Notes: a model not told the origin generated them from the letters alone. 64,000 bases of DNA from Nostoc sp. NIES-4103 (GCF_002368335.1 NZ_AP018288.1:7680389-7744388), one strand, 5' to 3'. Positions 7,211-15,423 are shown, counted from the first letter of the stretch. Numbers and translations: made by a program.

Positions 7211-9181
7211 TTAGTCCATTTTCAAGTAGATTCTGAGTGCTTCATTCACTAATTCACTCATGGGTTTACCTTGGCTAGTAGCAGTTTCCTTCAACTTGTG
7301 GTAAACATCATCGTGAATGCTGATACGATGCCGTCCTCTACTAGGAGCAGTAATTATTTTAGCTACTAAAGCCGTTACCTGAGCTTGAGTATCTTCGGTA
7401 ATTTCTGGTGTAGCTTCCGGTACGTACTGAGCAGCAAATTCACGGATGGCATCAAAACCAACGCGATCGCAAAAATCACCAAACTTTTCGCCTGATTGCT
7501 TGGACTTCTTAAAGTAGACAAAAATCGGCTCTAAGAAGCTTTCTATGTCATTATGGTGCAAGCGATCAGTGTAAGTTTGTGCTAGCCTTGTCTGGTCTGG
7601 CGAACCTCCTAACCACAATTGATAAGTGTCTGGAGCGCTACCTACAAAGCCCAATTCTGCCATGTAAGGACGAGCGCAGCCGTTAGGACAACCTGTCATC
7701 CTTACCACAAAATGTTCATCTTGTAAACCCAGTTTATCCAATAAACTGCGGATTCTTTCCAAAATACCAGGTATTGCTCGTTCTGATTCGGTAATTGCCA
7801 AGCCACAAGTAGGTAAAGCAGGACAAGCCATGGCGTACCGCACCAAAGGTTCGATTTGACCTGGGTCAGAGACAACGCCGCGGAGGTTGAGAATCTCTTG
7901 AATGGCTTGTTTATTTTCTGGTTCGATGTCGCAGAAAATCAGGTTTTGGTGGGGTGTCAAGCGAATTGGCAAATTGAATTGCTCAACAATTTCCCGCAAG
8001 GCTGTTTTCAGTTGAAACGAACCTTCATCTTTGACGCGACCATTGTCAATGGAAATACCCAAGAACAGCTTGCCATCGCCTTGTTCGTGCCAACCCAAAA
8101 AGTCTTGATATTTAAACTCTGGGAGTTCTTGGAAAGGTGCAACTGGTTTGCCAAAATATTCTTCAACTTTGGCGCGGAATTTATCGACACCCCAATCGTT
8201 GATTAAATATTTTAATCTGGCATGACGGCGGTCAGTGCGATCGCCGTAATCTCTTTGGGTGGCAACAATGGCTTTCACTAAATCGTAAACATCATCCTTT
8301 GCCACATAACAAATGGCATCAGCTAATCTAGCAAAGGTTTCTTCTTTACCGTGTGTTCTGCCTAAACCGCCACCTGCAAAAACGTTAAATCCTTCCAACT
8401 GGCCTGACTCGTTGGTAATTACTACCAAAGTGAGGTCTTGGGAGTACAAATCAACCGAATTATCCCCTGGCACCGTCACGCAAACTTTAAACTTGCGGGG
8501 CATATAGTGAGTGCCATAAATTGGTTCTTCGGTGTCATGAACGATTGTGCCATTGCCATTGCGCTGTCTTGCGGCTTTAACTTCTGGGTTTTCTTCCGCG
8601 CTAACAGCCTTTTCACCATCTAACCAAATTTCGTAGTAAGCGCCTGTTTGCGGTGACAGCAAGTCAGCGACATTCTGGGCATACTCCCAAGCATACTGAT
8701 AGTCTGGGCGATTCTTAAAAGGAACTGGTGGTGCCATGACGTTGCGGTTGATATCGCCACAAGCACCCAATGTGGAACCTAGATTTTTAACAATGGTGGC
8801 AATTGCTGTTTTCAGATTCTTCTTTAAAATTCCGTGCAGTTGAAACCCTTGACGCGTGGTTGCACGCAACGTGTGATTACCATATTCATCAGCCAGTTGA
8901 TCCAAAGCTAGGTATAACTGCGGCGGTACGAAGCCACCCGGATTTTTTGTCCGCAGCATGAACTGATAATCTTTCTCCTGTCCCTTAACACGATTGTCGC
9001 GGTTATCTTGTTGGTAGGAGCCATGAAACTTGAGAATCTGCACCGCATCTTCGCTAAAGTGAGTAGTATCCTCAAGGATTTGTGTTGCTACAGGTTCACG
9101 CAAAAAATTACTATTTTCCTTGAGTCCTTCTACTTTAGAAGGCTTACGGTTGGCGATTGGAGGAGGAGCAGATTTAACCAT
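7211..9181 (-). CDS. sir: Ferredoxin-dependent sulfite reductase with a fused ribbon-helix-helix tail
   Basis: This enzyme reduces sulfite to sulfide with six electrons from ferredoxin in assimilatory sulfur metabolism, using siroheme and a [4Fe-4S] cluster. Cluster ligands are visible as CPALPTCGLA and TGCPNGCARPY (C-x5-C and C-x3-C). The PTCGLA form marks sulfite reductase rather than nitrite reductase. Both ferredoxin-like/siroheme repeats are present (RQGFQLHG; RLTPHQNLIFCD). The last 40 residues (about 617-656), with RISIHDDVYHKLKE and PMSELVNEALRIYL, match the strand-helix-helix pattern of CopG/Arc DNA-binding proteins. They are not part of the catalytic fold, and the total of 656 residues is longer than the roughly 635 I recall for cyanobacterial relatives. 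The ATG at 9181 gives MVKSAPPPIAN. A structured leader lies just upstream. Confidence 0.93.
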   Translation of the reverse strand: MVKSAPPPIANRKPSKVEGLKENSNFLREPVATQILEDTTHFSEDAVQILKFHGSYQQDNRDNRVKGQEKDYQFMLRTKNPGGFVPPQLYLALDQLADEYGNHTLRATTRQGFQLHGILKKNLKTAIATIVKNLGSTLGACGDINRNVMAPPVPFKNRPDYQYAWEYAQNVADLLSPQTGAYYEIWLDGEKAVSAEENPEVKAARQRNGNGTIVHDTEEPIYGTHYMPRKFKVCVTVPGDNSVDLYSQDLTLVVITNESGQLEGFNVFAGGGLGRTHGKEETFARLADAICYVAKDDVYDLVKAIVATQRDYGDRTDRRHARLKYLINDWGVDKFRAKVEEYFGKPVAPFQELPEFKYQDFLGWHEQGDGKLFLGISIDNGRVKDEGSFQLKTALREIVEQFNLPIRLTPHQNLIFCDIEPENKQAIQEILNLRGVVSDPGQIEPLVRYAMACPALPTCGLAITESERAIPGILERIRSLLDKLGLQDEHFVVRMTGCPNGCARPYMAELGFVGSAPDTYQLWLGGSPDQTRLAQTYTDRLHHNDIESFLEPIFVYFKKSKQSGEKFGDFCDRVGFDAIREFAAQYVPEATPEITEDTQAQVTALVAKIITAPSRGRHRISIHDDVYHKLKETATSQGKPMSELVNEALRIYLKMD

Positions 9182-9194
9182 TAGAGTTGTATAG

Positions 9195-9278
9195 TATTCT
9201 CAATAAAGCATCGGTAGACGCCGAAGCACCCTTTCGGCTGGTTGTTTCCCGGTAATCCGGTCGGAGATATGAGGAATA
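9195..9278 (-). promoter_or_regulatory. Structured leader of sir, candidate cis-regulatory RNA
   Basis: Read on the minus strand, the 5' leader of sir can close an outer helix (TATTCCTCA at 9270-9278 with TTGAGAATA at 9195-9203, one bulge). Inside are two hairpins: CCGG-ATTA-CCGG (9249-9260) and GCCGAA…TTCGGC (9220-9238). The GC-rich, conserved-looking interior stands out from the AT-rich surroundings, and it ends 13 nt before the start codon, where it could block the ribosome site. The string ACAACCAGCC…GGTGC recalls part of the S-box core, but the rest does not fit and I do not assign a class. Confidence 0.4.
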
Positions 9279-9281
9279 TTT

Positions 9282-9613
9282 TAATTTTAACATGGCAAAA
9301 AGCAGGCTTCGTCAGTGATGTAACACTTAACAAAACCAGCTTTTTGTAGTAATGAGTGCTAAGTCCTAAGTGCTGAGTCCTGAATAAACAGTATAGAATA
9401 ACTTAGGACTTATGGCTTTTATGAGAACTGGAAAAAATAAATTATCCCGGTTGGCGACTGGGAACAGCAGGTAAAGCTCATCTAAATTGCATAATTACTT
9501 ATGTTTGCTTAGCCTCTCGGTCACGATCAGGTTGATGACTGATGACTGTCATCCGTCATCAGTTATCAGCTAACACAATTAGATATGCAACCTCAAAAGT
9601 TAAACTACTTAAA
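9282..9613. other. Intergenic region between sir and a barrel-protein gene
   Basis: AT-rich spacer with strings such as GAGTGCTAAGTCCTAAGTGCTGAGTCC (a degenerate heptamer run near 9352-9383) and the dispersed palindromic repeat at 9487-9590. It is upstream of sir and downstream of the next minus-strand gene. No gene seen. Confidence 0.5.
9487..9590. repeat. MITE-like palindromic repeat, copy A
   Basis: Ends are TTGCATAATTACTTATGT on the left and ACACAATTAGATATGCAA on the right (TTGCATA as terminal inverted repeat). The middle is an imperfect palindrome of GATGACT/AGTCATC units. Copy B at 30685-30818 has the same ends and a similar core but a different left interior, so this is a dispersed family. 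Confidence 0.6.
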
Positions 9614-10150
9614 CTATTTAAAGCGATAACCAAGGCCGCCATTGATGGTGACAGCAGAAGCAGGGCTATTTTGATAGGCACGAAGTCCTACTTTAGCATT
9701 GGTGTAAATGAGAAAGTTTTTAGCAACTTCTGACTCAACACCAGCACCAACCACTACAGCATCTCTGTTGCCAATGGGACTTGGTGAACCATCTTTATCG
9801 AGAAAAGAATAACCACCAGTTACAAAGGCGTTAGTTCTATTAGCAATTGGCACATCTAGGGAAACTTCTGGGATAACAGCACTCGTCTTATCATTCCAAA
9901 TCACATTACCACGTGCCGAAAATGGTGTATTTCCTAATTTTACGCGCCCTGTAAGATTACCACCAAAGTTAGCTGCATCGTTGTTTAGTCCGCCATTGGT
10001 AACACCAGCTGCAACACCAGCACCAATATAACTAGCATCAGTACCCTTTTTTGTTTCGGCGCTAGCTTGACCAGCACTAAGAATAAAAGGCGCAATAACT
10101 AATGATGACAATGCAGAGATTGTCACAAAAGACTTGAGTAATTTCTTCAT
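9614..10150 (-). CDS. Small outer-membrane beta-barrel-like protein
   Basis: 178 residues with a clear signal peptide (MKKLLKSF, hydrophobic stretch, cleavage near ASA at about 31). The mature part is rich in alternating Gly, Asn, Val and Ala strands (YIGAGVAAGVTNGG; RGNVIWNDKTSAV; NAFVTGGYSFLD; VVVGAGVESEV; NGGLGYRFK). It ends in an aromatic-x-aromatic-like YRF, as in outer-membrane barrels. It fits a small eight-stranded barrel of the OmpA/PF13505 kind. No ligand or transport role can be read. It is alone, divergent from the ADP-ribosylglycohydrolase gene. Confidence 0.75.
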   Translation of the reverse strand: MKKLLKSFVTISALSSLVIAPFILSAGQASAETKKGTDASYIGAGVAAGVTNGGLNNDAANFGGNLTGRVKLGNTPFSARGNVIWNDKTSAVIPEVSLDVPIANRTNAFVTGGYSFLDKDGSPSPIGNRDAVVVGAGVESEVAKNFLIYTNAKVGLRAYQNSPASAVTINGGLGYRFK

Positions 10151-10505
10151 AATCTCGACAAAATTTTGTAGCTTTTGCTGTTACTTTCCAAGTCGAAGAC
10201 TATGTAAAAATGTTCCAGATAATTTTCAAAAGTAAAAGGGACTGGTGATTAGGGACTGGTGACTGGGGGCTAGGAAAATCTTTTTGAATACCTAATCTTT
10301 AGTATCTTTTATAGTGTTCACTTTTTTTATTGGCACAACCTAATAACTAAAATTTAATTAGTATCAGGCAATTAAATACTTAATTCACTTATCTTTTCCT
10401 GACTGCTCATATAGATTTAAACAATAGGTTGTAGCAGTTATGGCAACAAGCTTGAGAGGAAATATATAAAGTTAAGTTTTAGCAATTTTCATGGAGATTG
10501 AATAA
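10151..10505. other. Divergent intergenic region
   Basis: A 355-bp AT-rich spacer carrying the upstream regions of both the barrel gene (minus) and the ADP-ribosylglycohydrolase (plus). The text AGGGACTGGTGATTAGGGAC near 10237 is a common spacer repeat. No gene or RNA seen. Confidence 0.5.
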
Positions 10506-11447
10506 ATGCTAACCGCTGCAAAAACGTTGTCTGGTTTGATGGGTTTATGTGTCGGTGATGCGTTAGGTGTGCCAGTAGAGTTTACTAGCCGCGCTGAACG
10601 AGTTAAATCTCCGGTGACCAAGATGTTGGGTTATGGCACATGGAATCAACCGCCGGGAACTTGGTCTGATGACAGTTCCCTGACGTTTTGCCTAGCGGAA
10701 AGTCTTTGTAGAGGTTATTCCTTAGATGCCATAGCTAATTCCTTCTGGCGCTGGTACAAGGCGGCTTACTGGACTCCCCGTGGCGAAATATTTGGTATCG
10801 GTGAGAATACTTATGCAGTGATGATGCGCCTCAACCAGGGAGTTTCACCTCTACAAGCAGGGGGAACGAGTGAAATGAGCAATGGCAACGGTTCTTTGAT
10901 GAGAATTTTACCAATGGCTTACTGTCATAAAACCTTAACTTTTAGCGAATTAATTTCGCGGGTGCATGACGTATCTGCCATTACTCATGCTCATCCGCGA
11001 TCGCAGATGGCTTGTGGTATTTATACTAGTATCGCTGTTGCTCTGCTGGAAGAATCTAATCCCCAAGCAGCTTATTTGCAAGGGTTAAACAAGATCCAGG
11101 CAATTTATTCTGTGCCAAAATTCGTTTCCGAAACACCGCATTTTGCTAGAGTATTCAGCGGTGAAATTGCTCAGTTGCCAGTGGAAGCAATTAATTCTCA
11201 GGGCTATGTAATTGATACCCTAGAGGCATCTTTGTGGTGTTTATTAAATAGCTCGTCTTACGCTGAAGCGGTACTAAAAGCTGTAAATTTAGGCGGACAT
11301 ACAGACACAACCGCTGCTGTCACTGGTGGGTTAGCCGGAATTTACTACGGCACAGAAGGTATTCCCCAACAATGGATGAATCAAATTGCCCGCAAACAAG
11401 ACATTATTAACTTAGCAAAACGGTTTGCAGCAGCTGTTTACAGTTGA
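10506..11447 (+). CDS. ADP-ribosylglycohydrolase family protein (DraG-like)
   Basis: A 313-residue dinuclear-metal hydrolase of the DraG/ARH family, which removes ADP-ribose from proteins or small molecules. Metal-binding signatures are GLCVGDALGVPVEF near the start, WSDDSSLTFCLAESL (about residues 57-71), and the C-terminal GGHTDTTAAVTGGLAG. NGNGSLMRILPMAY is also a family block. The real DraG reactivates nitrogenase reductase, but most cyanobacterial members have no proven substrate and no DraT partner is visible, so the target is unknown. GGAGA lies upstream of the ATG. It converges on the next gene, with an inverted repeat between them. Confidence 0.9.
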   Translation: MLTAAKTLSGLMGLCVGDALGVPVEFTSRAERVKSPVTKMLGYGTWNQPPGTWSDDSSLTFCLAESLCRGYSLDAIANSFWRWYKAAYWTPRGEIFGIGENTYAVMMRLNQGVSPLQAGGTSEMSNGNGSLMRILPMAYCHKTLTFSELISRVHDVSAITHAHPRSQMACGIYTSIAVALLEESNPQAAYLQGLNKIQAIYSVPKFVSETPHFARVFSGEIAQLPVEAINSQGYVIDTLEASLWCLLNSSSYAEAVLKAVNLGGHTDTTAAVTGGLAGIYYGTEGIPQQWMNQIARKQDIINLAKRFAAAVYS

Positions 11448-11458
11448 AGTTAGGAGTT

Positions 11459-11528
11459 ATACCAATTTAGATTTTGGATTTTGCGAAAGAGCTATTTCAT
11501 CTGTCGCAATCATTGTTCAAATTGGTAT
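11459..11528. repeat. Inverted repeat between convergent genes
   Basis: Perfect 10-bp arms ATACCAATTT (11459-11468) and AAATTGGTAT (11519-11528) enclose a second, shorter pair TTGCGA/TCGCAA. ATACCAATTT-bounded elements are common in cyanobacterial spacers. It may act as a two-way terminator. Confidence 0.5.
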
Positions 11529-11566
11529 TAAAAGTGATGAAACTCTCAACTCCTAACTCCTAACTC

Positions 11567-12577
11567 CTAAACTGTAGACAGGGAATAAACCTGACCATCA
11601 ATCAACAGCCTGGTGATGCCCTTGGCTTGTAGATGAGTCCGAGCCTTATGGAGAATTTTACTATCGGGAACTTTAATTACGCGATCGCGCTTGGTAGAAA
11701 AGCGCTTTGCTACCCGATGGTTATCAAACACCGGCAAAGTTCTTTGCTGGGTTTCCAAGCTAGGAATTTGCCCCAAGTCCCCAAAATCCTTGAGTGGTCG
11801 GGTAATTAATTCCGAGGCGCGGTCAATGACCAAATAGCAAGTCTTAGGCAAAGGGGCGGCCGATAATGGCAAAACTTGAACTGGTATTTCACCTAGTCTT
11901 CGTCTTGTAACTAAAGGTCTTGGCTCGTCGAAATAGTCCTCCTCTTCTTCTTCCTCGTCATAGTCCTCGTCTAAATCGTCTAAATCGTCCTCTTCTAAAT
12001 CCTCTAAATCTTCAGACTCGTCTAGTAAGTCTTCACCTACCAGCATTTGGGCAATGACGGTTGCTTGCGGACGTTCATCCTCCAACATGGGGCTGGGGAT
12101 GCTAACTATTTCCTTAGGCTTTTCTTCTGCAATTTCTAATCGCTTGGCTGTTCGCAGCTTTGGTTTTTCCGTTGCTGACGAACGCCGCCGCACCCGTCTA
12201 TCAGCAGGGGTTTCCTCTTCCTCCTTTTCTGGCTGGGTTTCTTCCTCTACTATTGCTTGCTGCGGCTCAACCTCTGGTAACTGCAAGCGGGGGGGTTCAA
12301 TGCTTGCAATTTCTTTCTCTGGCTTTGGCTGACTTAGCAAAGGTAACTGCTCGTAGCTCACCTGTGCCCTACCTTCAGGAGTCCTAGCAGCACGTTTTAA
12401 GGAAACGAGGTACTCGTACTCATCTTCTGGTAAGGTGCTTTTAAGCAGGCGGCTAATTGTGGAGTTACTCACGTCATAGCGCTCTGCCAAAGTTGAGGTT
12501 GTTTCAGCAGTCTCTCGATATAACTTAAGAATTTCTTGCTTGTCAGAATCTGTTAGTTTTCTCACGGTAGATACCAA
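11567..12577 (-). CDS. Helix-turn-helix protein with a long acidic region, unknown role
   Basis: 336 residues in three parts. Residues about 8-50 (DKQEILKLYRETAETTSTLA then SNSTISRLLK) form a transposase-type or Hin-like helix-turn-helix. A middle stretch rich in Glu, Asp, Pro and Arg includes a nearly uninterrupted Asp/Glu run at about residues 185-215. The C-terminal 120 residues (LPKTCYLVIDRASELITRPL; FDNHRVAKRFS; GITRLLIDGQVYSL) look like a compact domain found only in cyanobacteria. It resembles a conserved cyanobacterial family rather than a mobile element. DNA binding is inferred from the HTH. It starts just 3' of the membrane-protein gene on the same strand and may be cotranscribed with it. 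Confidence 0.7.
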   Translation of the reverse strand: MVSTVRKLTDSDKQEILKLYRETAETTSTLAERYDVSNSTISRLLKSTLPEDEYEYLVSLKRAARTPEGRAQVSYEQLPLLSQPKPEKEIASIEPPRLQLPEVEPQQAIVEEETQPEKEEEETPADRRVRRRSSATEKPKLRTAKRLEIAEEKPKEIVSIPSPMLEDERPQATVIAQMLVGEDLLDESEDLEDLEEDDLDDLDEDYDEEEEEEDYFDEPRPLVTRRRLGEIPVQVLPLSAAPLPKTCYLVIDRASELITRPLKDFGDLGQIPSLETQQRTLPVFDNHRVAKRFSTKRDRVIKVPDSKILHKARTHLQAKGITRLLIDGQVYSLSTV

Positions 12578-12586
12578 AAAACTTTT

Positions 12587-13438
12587 TTATGCTCGTTTTC
12601 GTCCACGCTCCCGCCGAGTTCGGCTCAATGATGCGTCATGTTCTAGAACAGCGCCGATGCCAAATAACACTCCACTAAATACCCAAAACACTTCTAGTAT
12701 GTCTCCACTTTGATAATTGGGCCCTTGGGCATATTTAAACCACATATCTGCAATGTAGAGCGAAAACGCGGCCGCTGCAATCATTCGCCAAGACTGGCCA
12801 ACTCGTCCTCCCCAAAAGGCTAGTAGCATTGTGGTAGCAAGAATCAACAGAACTACATCGCTAATTACGTAAAACCAATTCACAATTACGACTAGGATTT
12901 CTGAGGGCGATCCTTGTTGTACGGAAATCCACCAAGCCAACAAACTACCAAATAGCCCAATTGCCAAGACAACTAACCATTGCCATTTTTCGAGATTGAT
13001 TCGTCTGGAAGTCACAGCTAAAATCATGCCTGCGCCAATTGATAAATAAGACAGTACAAAAAACACATCGCCGATAGATACATCCGGTTCTTGTTTTAAA
13101 ATGATTTCTGTATAGCCGAAAAATATCCCTCCCAGGAAATAAGACAGCATACCTACAGCAATTGCGAGCCAAATGTTCCGGCTACTAACAATTTGTGGGC
13201 TACGCCAATTTCTCAAGCATAGAATACCGGCACCCAGATAAGCTAATGCTTCAAAAATATTTGTACCAATTACATACCACTCGGCACGGCTTTCTACGCC
13301 ATCTGCTCCTGGAACTTTGGCACCAAACAACAAATAGTATAACAGGGCTAGCACGGCCCAGCCAATACTGAGCAATACGATGTTCTGATTGGTGAATAGG
13401 GATTTGGAACGGTAGGAATTGTTGTACGAGCTACTCAT
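12587..13438 (-). CDS. Multipass membrane protein of unknown function
   Basis: 283 residues from the ATG at 13438 (MSSSYNNSYRSK); a longer frame upstream has no better start signal. After a polar N-terminus there are about eight hydrophobic segments (for example IVLLSIGWAVLALLYYLLF, ALAYLGAGILCL, WLAIAVGMLSYFLGGIFFG, WLVVLAIGLFGSLLAWWI, VVLLILATTMLLAFWGG). It ends in a basic tail, RTRRERGRKRA. No catalytic motif is recognised. The stop is 9 bp from the start of the HTH gene on the same strand, and the DUF-like gene follows upstream, suggesting a small operon. Confidence 0.7.
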   Translation of the reverse strand: MSSSYNNSYRSKSLFTNQNIVLLSIGWAVLALLYYLLFGAKVPGADGVESRAEWYVIGTNIFEALAYLGAGILCLRNWRSPQIVSSRNIWLAIAVGMLSYFLGGIFFGYTEIILKQEPDVSIGDVFFVLSYLSIGAGMILAVTSRRINLEKWQWLVVLAIGLFGSLLAWWISVQQGSPSEILVVIVNWFYVISDVVLLILATTMLLAFWGGRVGQSWRMIAAAAFSLYIADMWFKYAQGPNYQSGDILEVFWVFSGVLFGIGAVLEHDASLSRTRRERGRKRA

Positions 13439-13575
13439 AGGAATTGACTTGGTAAATGCACTTTGCCTGTTTTTTGACGTGCAGAAATTTGTAGCCAGCG
13501 GTCTATCTGCCTGCAATGCACAAATTAATGTGAAGTGCAACTAGCGATAGCCGCATTTTTGCTACAATTTTCATG

Positions 13576-14235
13576 CTATTGCCACAGTTTACTCAGTGAA
13601 GATTGATTTAGCCAAGTCATAAACAGCGATCGCTCTATTTCGGGCATATCTTTCAACCTATCACTGACTTCATGAGCAAAGTTGGTATTGCCAAAATATG
13701 TTTTCCCTAGTTTGTACAGTTCTTGCAAGAGGCTAATCAGGTGATTTTCTTGCCAAGCAGGAAGTTTATCGGTATCTAGGGGATCTATACTGACCAAGTA
13801 CTTGACTGCTTCAAGGGTTGATCCTTCAGGAAATTGTTGTTGTCGCAATGCTTCTGCAATTTCTTTTTGAAACAATGACGCTTGCCGAGTGCCTAAGAAC
13901 TCTTCAATGTCTATGTAAAGCGCTTGCAGCAGCAAAAGAGTTGCTTGAATTAAAATTTCTTTCCTGCTATGGCTACTTGAGTCACTATCTAGCTGTTCTA
14001 GGCGGACTTTACCCCAGACGCTAAAGCGTTCTGGTTCTTCCAGTAAGACGCAGGCTTTACCTCGGTTATCGGTCAACTCTCGCCATAATGATCTAGCTTC
14101 TTCTTCTTTACCAGCTTTGAAGATGCTAATCAAGCGAAAGGTCTGCCCCTGATAATGGAGGATCGGCACTTGCTGATCCCGTTTTGGGTGCTGAATACTC
14201 GATATCTCAACATCCTGCCGTTTGAGAATAAACAT
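13576..14235 (-). CDS. Conserved cyanobacterial hypothetical protein
   Basis: 219 residues, soluble, no signal peptide. The N-terminal half reads as mixed beta structure (FILKRQDVEIS; VPILHYQGQTFRLISIF; RFSVWGKVRLEQL). The C-terminal half is helical (ILIQATLLLLQALYIDIEEF; LISLLQELYKLGKTYFG; FMTWLNQSSLSKLW). I recognise no named family and propose no function. It lies upstream of the membrane protein on the same strand with a spacer of about 137 bp. Confidence 0.6.
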   Translation of the reverse strand: MFILKRQDVEISSIQHPKRDQQVPILHYQGQTFRLISIFKAGKEEEARSLWRELTDNRGKACVLLEEPERFSVWGKVRLEQLDSDSSSHSRKEILIQATLLLLQALYIDIEEFLGTRQASLFQKEIAEALRQQQFPEGSTLEAVKYLVSIDPLDTDKLPAWQENHLISLLQELYKLGKTYFGNTNFAHEVSDRLKDMPEIERSLFMTWLNQSSLSKLWQ

Positions 14236-14499
14236 GGCACTAGCAACTAACTCCTCACAGGGGCTTTGTGGATATGCGATCTATAATCTGATGAGTGCAG
14301 TATCGCCAAGAGTGCGATTACTTAAGTGTCATCAGGGTAAGCCTAGCGATCGCTCTTTAGCTACCCTATAGTAAGCCACAACACGCTTTCTAAGCATTCA
14401 ATAAGCACACAATGTAACTATTTGCTTGTTTTTAGTGTTAATCGACTAACTAGCGACTAGAATCATAGCCTTGCTTGGGAAAAAACGGCAATTTTTCCA
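14236..14499. other. Intergenic region before the tRNA-Arg promoter
   Basis: A divergent spacer between the hypothetical gene (minus) and tRNA-Arg (plus). It contains one GCGATCGC HIP1 site at about 14347. Apart from the tRNA promoter just downstream I see nothing in it. Confidence 0.5.
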
Positions 14500-14528
14500 T
14501 TGCTTCTTTGCAAGGAAAACGATATAAT
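14500..14528 (+). promoter_or_regulatory. Sigma-70-type promoter of tRNA-Arg
   Basis: TTGCTT (14500-14505) and TATAAT (14523-14528) are separated by exactly 17 bp and lie about 40 bp before the tRNA, the right place for its transcription start. Confidence 0.7.
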
Positions 14529-14566
14529 TTCCAAAGTGACTCCCTTAAGAGCCACAAATTTAGTTT

Positions 14567-14639
14567 GGGCGCGTAGCTCAGTGGATAGAGCCACGGATTT
14601 CTAATCCGTTGGTCGCAGGTTCGAACCCTGCCGCGCTCG
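14567..14639 (+). tRNA. tRNA-Arg(UCU)
   Basis: A complete cloverleaf. Acceptor arms GGGCGCG and CGCGCTC pair with one G-U, the D arm is GCTC…GAGC, the anticodon stem ACGGA/TCCGT encloses loop TTTCTAA with anticodon TCT, and the T arm is GCAGG-TTCGAAC-CCTGC. The CCA end is not encoded. It reads AGA codons. It has no intron. A PD-(D/E)XK nuclease gene starts 72 bp downstream. Confidence 0.95.
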
Positions 14640-14653
14640 TTTTAAAGGAATAC

Positions 14654-14705
14654 GAACCTTCAAGAAGCTTTTTCATGGTAAATTACCGAAAAAGCACGAT
14701 GGTTC
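14654..14705 (+). promoter_or_regulatory. Strong hairpin between tRNA-Arg and the nuclease gene
   Basis: GCTTTTTC (14667-14674) pairs with GAAAAAGC (14688-14695), with GGTA/TACC continuing inside and an outer GAACC/GGTTC pair. It has no T run on the plus strand, so it looks more like an operator or RNA structure for the nuclease gene, 7 bp before its start codon, than a plain terminator. The role is inference. Confidence 0.4.
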
Positions 14706-14711
14706 ATATAA

Positions 14712-15362
14712 ATGCACCACACAAAAGATAAGGGTGATCTTGCAGCTGCTAAGGTAATAGCGGATTTAGTTGAGAAAGAATATTCAGTTTTTGTACCAGT
14801 AGTAACAGAACATGCGCCCTTTGATTTAATTGCTTATAAAAATGGTAAATGTTACAGAATCCAAGCTAAGTACAGCCACAACGGTACACTGAAAAATAAA
14901 ACTAATTGGGCAGACAAGAACGGTTGCCATGAGAGAAAGTACAACTCTAATGATTTTGATTTTTATGCCCTTTATTTGCCAGATATAGACAAAGTAGTAT
15001 ATCCATCTATTAAGTTTGGCGGTTGTGGTATCAGAACAACGCCGCCTAAATCACCTAACCCTTTTTACTGGTGGGAAGATTTTAGAGAGTTAACTGAAGA
15101 AGCACCTAAGAGAACTTATAAGGAGTTTGGCGTTGATTTAACAACCAGGAAGATTAACCCAGAATCCAGAATTTATACCAGAAAAGTACTAAGACCATCA
15201 AAAGAAGAATTGGGAAAACTTGTTTGGGAAAAACCGACAGCACAAATTGGCAGAGATTCTGGCGTGTCTGATAAAGCTGTGGAAAAGTGGTGTAAAGCTT
15301 ATGGAATAGACAAGCCACCTAGAGGATATTGGGTGAAAAAAACTTACCGAAAAGTAGAATAA
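14712..15362 (+). CDS. PD-(D/E)XK endonuclease, I-Ssp6803I-like, with C-terminal HTH
   Basis: 216 residues. The N-terminal half is a PD-(D/E)XK nuclease of the PF11645 kind: KGDLAAAKVIADL, then FDLIAYKNGKCYRIQAKYS with Asp38, Gln51 and Lys53. The D-x12-Q-x-K spacing is the one I recall for the homing endonuclease I-Ssp6803I, which cuts a tRNA gene. The N-terminal acidic residue that relatives carry (GE before the first helix) seems absent here (AAAK), so activity is uncertain. The C-terminal 50 residues (KEELGKLVWEKPTAQIGRDS, VSDKAVEKWCKAYGI, KPPRGYW) form the helix-turn-helix tail often attached to HNH and other free-standing nucleases. Its place right behind an intact tRNA-Arg fits a mobile or homing nuclease. 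A restriction-like role is the alternative. Confidence 0.75.
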   Translation: MHHTKDKGDLAAAKVIADLVEKEYSVFVPVVTEHAPFDLIAYKNGKCYRIQAKYSHNGTLKNKTNWADKNGCHERKYNSNDFDFYALYLPDIDKVVYPSIKFGGCGIRTTPPKSPNPFYWWEDFRELTEEAPKRTYKEFGVDLTTRKINPESRIYTRKVLRPSKEELGKLVWEKPTAQIGRDSGVSDKAVEKWCKAYGIDKPPRGYWVKKTYRKVE

Positions 15363-15423
15363 CAGTTAAATAATAGTAATAATTTTTAACAAAATTATAA
15401 ATTTTAATAAGTTATTTCTTCTG

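Noticed and set aside
7211..9181. Ferredoxin-nitrite reductase
   Set aside because: The cluster motif reads CPALPTCGLA as in sulfite reductases, not the nitrite reductase form.
9195..9278. Naming the sir leader as a SAM riboswitch
   Set aside because: Only a short string resembles the S-box core; the conserved 5' half does not fit.
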